A stretch of DNA of 64,000 nucleotides from Streptomyces gardneri. GTDB lineage: Bacteria; Actinomycetota; Actinomycetes; Streptomycetales; Streptomycetaceae. The DNA lies in assembly GCF_006539185.1 (NCBI RefSeq), contig NZ_BJMN01000031.1:1-64000 (forward strand), read 5' to 3'. Shown one piece after another: positions 18,095-25,751 of this stretch. A model generated the notes under the pieces. The model searched no databases. It was not told the origin of the DNA and saw only the letters and a program-made list of their open reading frames with translations. Made by a program: the position numbers and the translations under genes. Within the stretch, counting starts at the first letter, position 1. Every line of letters begins with the position of its first letter.

Positions 18095-18176
18095 CACTCG
18101 AAGGAGTGAATCACGCCAACGGCCGGATCCGGCACCCATGTTTGTCGCGTTGATTCCGGTACGGGCGCTTGCCCGT
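18095..18176 (+). promoter_or_regulatory. Chaplin gene upstream region with two short hairpins and a possible BldN -10
   Basis: CACTC/GAGTG (18095-18099, 18104-18108) and ACGGGC/GCCCGT (18161-18166, 18171-18176) are perfect short inverted repeats. CGTTGA at 18148-18153 equals the recalled -10 of sigma-BldN promoters. The expected -35 CGTAAC is poorly matched (GGATCC), so the promoter call is weak. Confidence 0.3.
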
Positions 18177-18201
18177 GTACACCTCCGGAAGGCAGGAAGC
18201 C

Positions 18202-19017
18202 ATGCGGCAGATTCGCCGAAGTGGTCTGGCCACACTGATGGTCACGGGTGGGGCGCTCGCGCTCTCGGCGGGCGCCGCCCATGCCGACGCCGGTGCACAG
18301 GGCGCCGCGGTCGGTTCGCCGGGAGTGATCTCCGGCAACACGGTCCAGCTGCCCGTCCATGTGCCGGTCAACGTCTGCGGCAACACGGTCAACGTCGTCG
18401 GGCTGCTCAATCCGGCGGCGGGCAACCGCTGTGCCAACAAGTCCGCCGCGCCCGAGCCGGGTGGCTACGGCGAGGAGGACGGCGGCGGCCGGTCGCACAA
18501 GGACCTGCCCGGCACCCCGCGGGGCGGCGAGCAGGGCGGCGGCTCCGAAGGGGGCGGCTTCGAGGGGGGCGGCTCCTCCAACGGCGGTGGCGCCACCGCC
18601 GAGACCCACACCGAGGGTTCCCCCGGCATCCTCTCCGGCAACGGCCTCCAGCTGCCGATCGACCTCCCGGTGAACGTCACCGGGAACTCGGTCAACGTCG
18701 TCGGCATCGGCAACCCGGCCGTCGGCAACACCTCGGTCAACGGCCCCGGCAAGCCCGCCCAGCCGATCGAGAAGCCGACGCCGCGCCCGCAGACCCCCGT
18801 CAAGAACGTGCCGGTTCCGCGTGCCGAGGAGGCCCCGAAGCCCGTCCCCGCGCCCGTCCCCGCCCCGGCCCACGCGCCGCAGGGCGAGTCCGACTCGGTC
18901 GCGCTGGCGGCCACGGGTTCGGACACCGTCGGCTACGCCGCGGCGGGGAGCGCCGCGCTGCTGCTCGGCGGCGCCCTGATGTACCGCCGCGCCCGCCGAG
19001 CCGGAGACCAGGCCTGA
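18202..19017 (+). CDS. Long chaplin with two chaplin domains and a sortase anchor
   Basis: 271 residues. A signal peptide (1-29) ends HADA. Chaplin domain 1 (about 37-77, SPGVISGNTVQLPVHVPVN...) keeps the usual Cys pair. A Gly-rich linker (about 80-132) follows, and chaplin domain 2 (about 137-178) has Thr and Ser at both Cys positions. A Pro-rich wall-spanning region precedes LAATG, a hydrophobic segment and RRARR, which is a class E sortase sorting signal. Chaplins assemble into amyloid fibrils that make aerial hyphae hydrophobic. The ATG at 18202 follows GGAAG. Confidence 0.9.
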   Translation: MRQIRRSGLATLMVTGGALALSAGAAHADAGAQGAAVGSPGVISGNTVQLPVHVPVNVCGNTVNVVGLLNPAAGNRCANKSAAPEPGGYGEEDGGGRSHKDLPGTPRGGEQGGGSEGGGFEGGGSSNGGGATAETHTEGSPGILSGNGLQLPIDLPVNVTGNSVNVVGIGNPAVGNTSVNGPGKPAQPIEKPTPRPQTPVKNVPVPRAEEAPKPVPAPVPAPAHAPQGESDSVALAATGSDTVGYAAAGSAALLLGGALMYRRARRAGDQA

Positions 19018-19096
19018 CGATCCCGTCCTAGCGCCGGGGACCGGACCCCAGGTCCGTCCGTCGCGCCCCGACCGACGCGCGCTGACGCCCGAGCCG

Positions 19097-19786
19097 TCAG
19101 CCGCGTCCCGGGCCGCGCGTGTCCTCGGCGCCGTGGCGCCAGGCCCGGAGCACCGTCTCGATGGCGGGAGCGACCCTCGTCCGGGCCTGGTGCCGGGGAA
19201 CGCCCTGCATCAGCAGGCTGTCGTACGGCGTGTCGACATGGCGTACGGAGGCGCGTACGGCGGCGGTGACGGCGCCCCGGTCGAGCGACCGCCCCGCGGC
19301 CGTGCGCCCCACGCGCCCGCTGCCCTTCGCCGACGCGTGCTCGGAGATCTCCTCGGCCCGGTCCGCCGGGCAGGACGGGAACAGCCGGAGGATCTCGGCC
19401 CGCAGGGTCGCGGTGATCTCGGTGTCGACCGTCGCCCGCCGTGCCGCGTCCCGGGCCCGTCGCCTGGCCCGCGCCTCCGCGTCCGCCAGGCAGGCCGCCT
19501 CCGCCCGTGCCAGCGCCGCCTCTTCGACGAGCAGACCCTGACGCTCGTACCGCGTACGGCGCTTGTTGTGCCGTACGACCACGGCCCAGAGGGTGCTGCC
19601 CTCCCTGGCGCGCCGGGTGAGTGCCGTGTCCCCCCGGCGCAGGAACACCAGATGGCCCAGGTCGGCGCAGTCCAGGCAGATCAGTGCGTTGTACTCGACG
19701 ACCATCCGCTCCAGCGGCCCCTGGAGGCATTCCGAGCAGCGGCGCCGCCGCAGCGGCTCCACGACGACGGGCGCGACGAGGTCCAC
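19097..19786 (-). CDS. DUF2293 domain protein with N-terminal Cys clusters
   Basis: 229 residues. The N-terminal part has CSEC (about 17-20) and CLDC (about 37-40), a likely zinc-binding pair, followed by an Arg/Ala-rich helical region. The C-terminal part carries the DUF2293 motif region (LRLFPSCPADRAEEISEHA). DUF2293 is widespread in actinobacteria and fungi without a known function. A short gap (13 bp) separates it from the next upstream gene at 19800, suggesting cotranscription. Confidence 0.75.
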   Translation of the reverse strand: MDLVAPVVVEPLRRRRCSECLQGPLERMVVEYNALICLDCADLGHLVFLRRGDTALTRRAREGSTLWAVVVRHNKRRTRYERQGLLVEEAALARAEAACLADAEARARRRARDAARRATVDTEITATLRAEILRLFPSCPADRAEEISEHASAKGSGRVGRTAAGRSLDRGAVTAAVRASVRHVDTPYDSLLMQGVPRHQARTRVAPAIETVLRAWRHGAEDTRGPGRG

Positions 19787-19799
19787 GTCCGGTCTCCCC

Positions 19800-20258
19800 T
19801 CAGCGGACGCCGGGCGCGGCGGCGGCGATGAACGTGGCGAGCGACTCCTTCGCCTGCTCCGAGCGGCGGGCCCGATCCGCCTCGTCGACCGCGTCGTGCA
19901 TGCAGTGGGACTCCACGAAGGCCGCCTCGGCGAGCCGTCGGGTCTCCGGGTCGTCGCAGACCAACTGGACGCGGAAGAGGGCCTGTCGGGCGGCGGTGCG
20001 CTGCCGGTAGGAGGCGTGGCGGGACTCCTCCGCCTCCTTCGAGCCGGGCTTCATGGCCGCCCGGAACCAGCGGTCGTTCTGGCTGTGCCGGTACTCGACG
20101 ACCGCGCCCGCGAAGGCGCTGTACGTCTCGATCCGCTCCTGGCGCAGCTGCTCGTTCCGGGCGAGTGCGGCTGTCCGCTCGGTGGCCCGCCCTTGGAACC
20201 AGTGCGTGGCGACCACACCCAGCAGTGTTCCCATCACGGCTATCAGCGCCACATCCAT
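19800..20258 (-). CDS. Membrane-anchored helical protein, family not recognised
   Basis: 152 residues. One hydrophobic segment at the N-terminus (about 3-19) is followed by a long charged alpha-helical region, likely coiled-coil, with Glu/Arg/Gln-rich heptads. No motif identifies a function. It lies 108 bp after the aminotransferase gene on the same strand and 13 bp before the DUF2293 gene. Confidence 0.6.
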   Translation of the reverse strand: MDVALIAVMGTLLGVVATHWFQGRATERTAALARNEQLRQERIETYSAFAGAVVEYRHSQNDRWFRAAMKPGSKEAEESRHASYRQRTAARQALFRVQLVCDDPETRRLAEAAFVESHCMHDAVDEADRARRSEQAKESLATFIAAAAPGVR

Positions 20259-20366
20259 GACCGGCCGGTCCTCCCCGTTCCCCCGGCCGAAGTCCTCGGC
20301 CGCATCGCTCGTCCGCGCCCGAAGATCCTTCGGACCCTCAGATCATGACAGCCGGGGGACGGGACG

Positions 20367-21578
20367 TCACTGGCGGTAGCTGCTCAGGAAGCGGCCGATG
20401 CGGCTGATGGCGGCGTCGAGGTCGTCGGCGTACGGCAGGGTCAGGATGCGGAAGTGGTCCGGGCGCGGCCAGTTGAAGCCCGTTCCCTGCACGACCTGGA
20501 TCTTCTCCCGCAGCAGCAGGTCGAGGACGAACTTCTCGTCGTCGTGGATCTTGTGCACGGCGGGGTCGAGGCGCGGGAAGGCGTACAGCGCGCCCTTGGG
20601 CTTCACGCAGGAGACGCCGGGGATCTCGTTGAGCTTCTCCCAGGCCCGGTCGCGCTGTTCGTGCAGCCGGCCGCCGGGGGCGGTGAGCTCGTGGATCGAC
20701 TGCCTGCCGCCGAGCGCGGCCTGGATGGCGTACTGGGCGGGGGCGTTGGGGCAGAGCCGCATGGAGGCCAGCATGGTGAGGCCCTCCAGGTAGTTCCTGG
20801 CGTGCTGCTTCGGCCCGCTGACGACCAGCCAGCCGGAGCGGAAGCCCGCCACCCGGTACGTCTTCGAGAGCCCGCCGAAGGTCATGACGACCAGGTCCGG
20901 GGCGAGGGAGGCGGCCGGGTAGTGGACGGCCTCGTCGTAGACGATCTGGTCGTAGATCTCGTCGGCGAAGACCATCAGGCCGTGGCGGCGGGCGAGATCG
21001 AGGATGCCCTCGACGATCTCCTTCGGATAGACCGCCCCGGTGGGGTTGTTGGGGTTGATGATGACGACGGCCCGGGTCCGGTCGGTGATCTTCGACGCCA
21101 TGTCGTCGAGGTCGGGGTACCAGTCGGCCGACTCGTCGCAGAGGTAGTGCACCGCCTTGCCGCCGGCGAGGGTGGTGACCGCCGTCCACAGCGGGAAGTC
21201 GGGGGCGGGGATCAGGACTTCGTCGCCGTCCTCCAGGAGGGCCTGGACGGCCATGGAGACCAGTTCCGACACGCCGTTGCCGAGGAAGACGTCGTCGACG
21301 TCGACCTCGGGCAGGCCCATGGCCTGGTAGCGCTGGGCGACGGCGCGGCGGGCCGAGAGGATGCCGCGGGAGTCCGTGTAGCCGTGGGCCTTGGGGAGCA
21401 TCCGGATCATGTCCTGGACGATCTCCTCGGGTGCCTCGAAGCCGAAGAGCGCCGGGTTGCCGGTGTTGAGGCGCAGGACGCTGTGGCCCGCCTCCTCCAG
21501 CGCGTTGGCGTGCTCGATCACCGGACCGCGGATCTCGTAGCAGACCTCGCTCAGCTTGCTCGACTGCCGGAACTCCAT
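20367..21578 (-). CDS. Alanine-type PLP aminotransferase (fold type I, AlaA-like)
   Basis: 403 residues. The PLP lysine is Lys239 in GGLSKTYRVAG, with the aldimine-supporting NPNNPTG at 175-181 and the ADEIYDQIVYD segment. The N-terminal EVCYEIRGPVIEHANALEE matches the AlaA/glutamate-pyruvate transaminase group, which interconverts pyruvate and glutamate with alanine and 2-oxoglutarate. The ATG at 21578 is preceded by GGGAGG; the longer frame would run into the divergent promoter. It is divergent from the HxlR regulator, with shared operator-like repeats between them. Confidence 0.9.
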   Translation of the reverse strand: MEFRQSSKLSEVCYEIRGPVIEHANALEEAGHSVLRLNTGNPALFGFEAPEEIVQDMIRMLPKAHGYTDSRGILSARRAVAQRYQAMGLPEVDVDDVFLGNGVSELVSMAVQALLEDGDEVLIPAPDFPLWTAVTTLAGGKAVHYLCDESADWYPDLDDMASKITDRTRAVVIINPNNPTGAVYPKEIVEGILDLARRHGLMVFADEIYDQIVYDEAVHYPAASLAPDLVVMTFGGLSKTYRVAGFRSGWLVVSGPKQHARNYLEGLTMLASMRLCPNAPAQYAIQAALGGRQSIHELTAPGGRLHEQRDRAWEKLNEIPGVSCVKPKGALYAFPRLDPAVHKIHDDEKFVLDLLLREKIQVVQGTGFNWPRPDHFRILTLPYADDLDAAISRIGRFLSSYRQ

Positions 21579-21613
21579 GTCCGACCTCCCCAGGTCCCCG
21601 GAATCAGTGTTGC

Positions 21614-21661
21614 TTGGTTTTACCAAGTTCGAGCTTGGAAAGTCCAACAACATGTCTAGAC
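21614..21661 (+). promoter_or_regulatory. Divergent operator/promoter with two 13-bp palindromes 21 bp apart
   Basis: TTGGTTTTACCAA (21614-21626) and TTGGAAAGTCCAA (21635-21647) repeat exactly 21 bp apart, so both face the same side of the helix. Between them CCAAGTTCGAGCTTGG (21623-21638) forms a third near-palindrome. A -10 TAGACT (21656-21661) with TTGGAA as -35 would start a leaderless HxlR message at the ATG 21670. This is a likely HxlR operator. Confidence 0.6.
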
Positions 21662-21669
21662 TGCGTCGC

Positions 21670-22299
21670 ATGCCACGTCAGCCACGCCGCCGCAGCTACG
21701 ACCAGCACTGCGCCGCAGCGCGCGCCCTCGACCTCGTCGGCGACCGCTGGACCCTGCTCGTCGTCCGCGAACTCCTCGCCGGGCCGCGCCGCTACACCGA
21801 CCTCCACGCCGACCTCCCGGGCGTCAGCACCGACATGCTCGCCGGGCGCCTCAAGGACATGGAGGGCGCCGAGCTCGTCACGCGCCGCCGACTGCCGCCG
21901 CCCGCCTCGGCGTCCGTGTACGAACTCACCCCGCGCGGCCGGGACCTGCTGCCCGTCCTGCGCTCGCTCGCCGCGTGGGGGGCGCCCGACCTGGGCGAAC
22001 CGCGGCCGACCGACGCCGTCCGCGCGCACTGGTACGCGATCCCGCTCCTCGGCCCGCTCGCGGAACTGGGCCCGGGGGTCGTCCAGGTGAGCCTGGACGA
22101 GGGGGAGTTCCATGTGCGGATCGGGGGCGACGGGAGCGTGGCGTACGGGGACGGGGCGGCGGACGCCCCCGATGCCCGGCTGCGGACCGACGTGGCGACC
22201 TGCCGTGCCCTCGCCGGGGGGGAGTCGACGCTCGCCGCGGCGATCGAGTCGGGGCGCGCAGCCCTCGAACGTACCACGCAGGTCGCGGAGGCCCGCTGA
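21670..22299 (+). CDS. HxlR-family winged-helix transcriptional regulator
   Basis: 209 residues. The HxlR DNA-binding domain occupies about residues 10-100 (CAAARALDLVGDRWTLLVV, then GPRRYTDLHADLPGVSTDML). Cys14 sits at the position where redox- or aldehyde-sensing HxlR proteins carry their reactive Cys. The C-terminal ~100 residues resemble the SCP2-like sterol-carrier fold found in a subset of HxlR proteins and may bind a ligand. The ATG at 21670 gives the family N-terminus; an upstream ATG at 21652 lies inside the probable promoter. Confidence 0.87.
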   Translation: MPRQPRRRSYDQHCAAARALDLVGDRWTLLVVRELLAGPRRYTDLHADLPGVSTDMLAGRLKDMEGAELVTRRRLPPPASASVYELTPRGRDLLPVLRSLAAWGAPDLGEPRPTDAVRAHWYAIPLLGPLAELGPGVVQVSLDEGEFHVRIGGDGSVAYGDGAADAPDARLRTDVATCRALAGGESTLAAAIESGRAALERTTQVAEAR

Positions 22300-22411
22300 C
22301 CCGCGTTCCTTGATCGAATTCCCGTGCCGGTCCTCCCTGCCCCGGGTAGCGTATGGCCGTTTCGGCGGCCGTGGAACGTACGGTCGCCCCGCGAACTCGG
22401 AGGGCGATTCC

Positions 22412-22906
22412 ATGGGGCTGGGGCTGGACATAGGTGAGGCGGCGCGCGTCGCGCGCCGCCGCAGGAGTCATGCCGTCGCGGGCGCGGTCGGCGCGGTGGC
22501 GGTCGTGCCGTCCGCCGCGGTGGCCTCGCCCGGCAGCGGCGTCAGCGGGACCGTGCTCGCCAGGGGCACCTCGGACGGCGCGCTGAGGATCAAGCCGCCC
22601 GAGGGCGACACCGATGTCGTCGTCCGGACGATCACCATCGCCCCCGGCGGTTCGACCGGCTGGCACCACCACCCCGGACAGGTCATCGGCGTCGTCCAGA
22701 CCGGCACGCTCACCCGTACCTTCGACGACTGTTCGGTCGAAGTGACCTCGGCTGGCGAGGCGTTCGTCGAGGCCTCGGGCAGGGAGCACGCCCATGTCGG
22801 CCGCAACTTCGGCAGCGAGCCCGTCGTCCTGTACGTGACCTACCTGCTCCCCAAGGGGGCACCGCTCTCGGTCGACGAGCCGGACCCGGCCCGCGCCCAG
22901 GGCTGA
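22412..22906 (+). CDS. Secreted or membrane-tethered cupin protein
   Basis: 164 residues. The N-terminus is basic (RVARRRR) and followed by an Ala/Val hydrophobic segment (about 22-42), probably a signal peptide. A single cupin barrel follows; the metal-binding motif is HHHPGQVIGVVQTGTL with the second His in ASGREHAHVG. It may bind a metal and a small ligand; no reaction can be named. GGAGGG precedes the ATG. The end overlaps the convergent MerR gene by 67 bp. Confidence 0.78.
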   Translation: MGLGLDIGEAARVARRRRSHAVAGAVGAVAVVPSAAVASPGSGVSGTVLARGTSDGALRIKPPEGDTDVVVRTITIAPGGSTGWHHHPGQVIGVVQTGTLTRTFDDCSVEVTSAGEAFVEASGREHAHVGRNFGSEPVVLYVTYLLPKGAPLSVDEPDPARAQG

Positions 22907-23277
22907 GCGCCCGCCAGGGCGGCCGCCAGCCGGTCCCGGGCCGCGGTCTGCGCCGCGATCCGTGCGTCGAGGACGGCCAGTCGCTCGCGGGCGATCTCCA
23001 GCCCGCGGGCGGACGGCGCGACCGAGGGCATGTCGCCATCGAGGCACGAGCGGAACGCGGACACGTCGTCCAGCGTGAGCCCGGCGGCCAGCAGGTACCG
23101 GATGTTCGACACGCGCGCGACGGCGCCTTCCCCGTACACCCGGTATCCGTTGTCCGCCCGGGCCGACGCGATCAGCCCCGCCTGCTCGTAGTGGCGCAGC
23201 GCGCGCGGCGACACCCCTGTCCGCCGGGCCAGTTCACCGATACGCAAGGGCGCCACCTCCGTACGCAGTCGTATCAC
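22840..23277 (-). CDS. MerR-family transcriptional regulator
   Basis: 145 residues. The winged-helix MerR domain is seen in LRIGELARRTGVSPRALRHY followed by GYRVYGEGAVARV and a coiled-coil dimerisation helix (about 95-125). No Cys metal site is seen, so this is more like the drug/redox-sensing or accessory MerR type. The GTG start at 23277 overlaps the stop of the SDR gene (GTGA), indicating translational coupling. It probably regulates the SDR operon, whose promoter lies just upstream of 24026. Confidence 0.87.
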   Translation of the reverse strand: MIRLRTEVAPLRIGELARRTGVSPRALRHYEQAGLIASARADNGYRVYGEGAVARVSNIRYLLAAGLTLDDVSAFRSCLDGDMPSVAPSARGLEIARERLAVLDARIAAQTAARDRLAAALAGAQPWARAGSGSSTESGAPLGSR

Positions 23278-24026
23278 GTGACCAGCGCGCCCCCGTCGAC
23301 GGGAACGACGGTGCCGGTCAGGAAACCGGCGTCGGGTGCGGCGAGCGAGGTGATCACCCGCGCGACCTCCTCGGGCCTGCCGAGGCGGCCCATCGGGGTG
23401 TGCGCGAGCTGCCACGCCCGCAAGGCCGCCAAGCGCTCGGGGGAGAGGCCCATGTGGTCGGCGATCGGGGTCTCGATCGCGCCGGGCGCGACGGCCACCA
23501 CGCGGACTCCGTCGGGCGCGAGCTCCAGCGCCCAGCACCGGGTCAGGGTCTCCAGGGCGCTCTTGGTCGCGGGATACACGGAGTTGGCGGGCCAGCCGCG
23601 CTGTCCGATCGCCGTCGACACGTTCACCACCACGCCCCGGCACTCCTTGAGCGCGGGGACGGCGGCCTGGGTGAGGAGGACGGGGGCGACGAGGTTCGTC
23701 TCCAGGAGCGGGGCGATCACGGAGCGGTCGAGGGTGCCGAGCGGGCCGCCGGAGGAGATCCCGGCGTTGTTGACGAGGACGTCGAGACGGCCGTGGGCGG
23801 TCACGGCCGCCTCGACGATCTCCTCGGCTGCCCCCTCCGCCGTCACGTCCGCGACGAACGGGCGGATCCCCGGGTGTCCCTCGGCGGCCTCCCGCAACGG
23901 CTCCTCCCTGCGCCCGACGGCGACGACCGTCGCCCCCTGTCGGGCGAAGGCGCGCGCGGTGGCCCGGCCGATGCCGGTGCCCGCGCCGGTGACGACGACG
24001 ACCCTGGTGGGTGTGATGGTGTCCAT
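23274..24026 (-). CDS. SDR-family NAD(P)-dependent oxidoreductase
   Basis: 250 residues, classical SDR. The cofactor motif TGAGTGIG is at 13-20, NNAG at 86-89, the catalytic Ser near 137-148, and Tyr151/Lys155 in YPATK; the C-terminus has the usual DGGA ending. The Rossmann residue after strand 2 (GRREEP) suggests NADP preference. The substrate is unknown. It is the first gene of a two-gene operon with a MerR regulator. Confidence 0.88.
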   Translation of the reverse strand: MDTITPTRVVVVTGAGTGIGRATARAFARQGATVVAVGRREEPLREAAEGHPGIRPFVADVTAEGAAEEIVEAAVTAHGRLDVLVNNAGISSGGPLGTLDRSVIAPLLETNLVAPVLLTQAAVPALKECRGVVVNVSTAIGQRGWPANSVYPATKSALETLTRCWALELAPDGVRVVAVAPGAIETPIADHMGLSPERLAALRAWQLAHTPMGRLGRPEEVARVITSLAAPDAGFLTGTVVPVDGGALVT

Positions 24027-24113
24027 GAATCCGATGGTCGAACAGTGACGCCAGTGACAAGGTCAAGCCGTGACGAAGCGGAATGCGCCGGGACGCGGGA
24101 AGCAGCGGGCAGG

Positions 24114-24764
24114 ATGAGTGGAATGCGATACGAGGCGATCACCTGGGAACGGCTGGCCGGCACGCTCGCCGGGCACCTTGACGCGGCCACACCCGGCGAC
24201 GGCGGGCCGTGGCTCAAGGTCGCCATCGACGGGCCGCCCGCCGCACCCGGCGGCGAGCTCGCCGGGCTCCTCGCCGAGGCGCTCCGGGCACGCGGCCGAG
24301 CCGTCCATGTGGCCGGGACCGGCGGCTTCCTGCGCCCCGCCTCCCTCCGGTACGAGTACGGGAAGCGGGACCCCGACGCGTACTACGACGGGTGGACCGA
24401 CATCGGGGCCCTCTGGCGCGAGGTCTTCACCCCGCTGGAGCCCGGCGGCACCGGACGCGTGCTGCCCGACCTGTGGGACCCGGCCACGGACCGGGCGACC
24501 CGCAGCCCGTATGTGACGCTGCCGCCCGGCGGGGTGCTGCTGCTCCACGGGCCGTTCCTCCTCGGCCACTGGTTCCCCTTCGACCTCACCGTGCACCTGC
24601 GTCTCTCGGCCGCCGCCCTCGCCCGGCGCACCGAGGAGTCCTGGACGCTGCCCGCGTTCGCGCGGTACGAGACGGAGGTCGACCCCGTCTCGACCGCCGA
24701 CGCCGTCGTGCGCGCAGACGACCCGCGCCACCCGGCGTGGACCGGGCTGGGCGGCGGAGGCTGA
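24114..24764 (+). CDS. Uridine kinase-like protein with a degenerate P-loop
   Basis: 216 residues, annotated in streptomycetes as uridine kinase. The strand-loop that should be GxxxxGKS reads AIDGPPAAPGGE, lacking the Walker Lys. Other family parts are kept: FLRPASLRYEYGKRDPDAYYDGW and the LLLHGPFLL strand. It may bind nucleosides without ordinary kinase activity, or use a different phosphate-binding arrangement. The start is the ATG at 24114; an ATG 9 nt downstream is also possible. Confidence 0.7.
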   Translation: MSGMRYEAITWERLAGTLAGHLDAATPGDGGPWLKVAIDGPPAAPGGELAGLLAEALRARGRAVHVAGTGGFLRPASLRYEYGKRDPDAYYDGWTDIGALWREVFTPLEPGGTGRVLPDLWDPATDRATRSPYVTLPPGGVLLLHGPFLLGHWFPFDLTVHLRLSAAALARRTEESWTLPAFARYETEVDPVSTADAVVRADDPRHPAWTGLGGGG

Positions 24765-24850
24765 GGGGCGGGGCTATGGGGCGGGGCTGAGGGGCGAGGT
24801 CACGGGGCGGGGTCAAGGGGACTCCGGGGGTCCGGGGCTCCGGGACTCAG
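24764..24850. repeat. G-rich tandem repeats between convergent genes
   Basis: Repeated GGGGCGGGG-like units (gaggggcggggct, atggggcggggct, gaggggcgaggtc, acggggcggggtc) and then runs of G separated by short spacers give many G4-7 tracts on the plus strand. They can form G-quadruplexes. The repeat supplies the C-terminal codons of psuK (GGRPPESRSPGPPESP). Confidence 0.55.
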
Positions 24851-25751
24851 GGGGGCGGCCTCCCACGAGAGTGACCGCCTCCGCGCCCGCGCGGCACCCG
24901 GCCTCCGCCGCCTTCGCGGCGTCCGCGCCCGCGAGCCGGGCCGCCAGGAACGCCCCGGTGAACGCGTCGCCCGCGCCCGTCGAGTCCACCCGCAGCGCCG
25001 CGGGCACCGGAGGCGCCGCCACCCGCGCCGTGACCGCGCCGCCCTCGGCGACCAGCGCGCCCGTCGCTCCGAGCGTGACCACGACCAGCGGATGACGTCG
25101 GCTCAGCTCCGCGGCCGCCGCCTCCGGCTCGCGGCCCCCGGCCAGCAGCCGGGCCTCGTCGGCGTTGGGCAGCAGGACGTCGGCGCCCTCCGTCGCCGTC
25201 AGGAACCCCTCCACCCCAAGCTCCGCCAGGAACCCGGCGGAGGCCGGGTCCACGCTCACGGGTACGCCCGCCTCCCGCGCGTCCCGCAGCGCCCTCCGGG
25301 CCGTCTCGCGGCTCGTCGCGGCGAAGAACAGGTAGCCGGACAGGTGCAGAGCGGCCACCCCGTCGAGCAGGCCGGCCGTCCAGTCGGCGGGGGAGAGGCG
25401 CAGCGCGGCGCCGCTGTCGGTGAGGAAGGTCCGCTCCGCCGAGGCGTCGACGAGCGCGATCACGGTGGCCGTCGCCGCCTCCGCGTCCGGGACGAGCAGC
25501 GGGCGCACCCCGGCCCGTATCAGCGCCTGCTCGTGCCAGTCCGCCGCGTCCGTCCCGACCCGGCCGAGCAGCCGTACGTCCGCGCAGCCGGAACGGACCG
25601 CCCAGCAGGCCGCGTTGGCCCCGGCACCGCCCGGGAGGGTCCGGATCTCCGCCGCCGTGTCCGTCGCGGCGGCGAGGGGCGTCCGGTGCCGGGCGACGAC
25701 ATCCGTCACCACGTCCCCGACGACCAGCAGCGCGCGCCCCGGCCCGCTCAC
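24813..25751 (-). CDS. psuK: PfkB-family sugar kinase, probable pseudouridine kinase
   Basis: 312 residues of the ribokinase/PfkB fold. GGAGAN is near residues 41-46 and the catalytic DSTGAGDAFTGAF near 258-270. It sits directly after psuG with a GTGA 4-bp overlap (GTG at 25751), so the likely role is phosphorylation of pseudouridine to pseudouridine 5'-phosphate, the substrate of PsuG. A start at 25775 would give a larger overlap and is less likely. The end is run into a G-rich repeat, giving a low-complexity tail. Confidence 0.8.
   Translation of the reverse strand: MSGPGRALLVVGDVVTDVVARHRTPLAAATDTAAEIRTLPGGAGANAACWAVRSGCADVRLLGRVGTDAADWHEQALIRAGVRPLLVPDAEAATATVIALVDASAERTFLTDSGAALRLSPADWTAGLLDGVAALHLSGYLFFAATSRETARRALRDAREAGVPVSVDPASAGFLAELGVEGFLTATEGADVLLPNADEARLLAGGREPEAAAAELSRRHPLVVVTLGATGALVAEGGAVTARVAAPPVPAALRVDSTGAGDAFTGAFLAARLAGADAAKAAEAGCRAGAEAVTLVGGRPPESRSPGPPESP

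Noticed and set aside
24027..24066. TGTCACTG upstream of the SDR as a PafBC element
   Set aside because: There is no TAnnnT hexamer 8 bp downstream.
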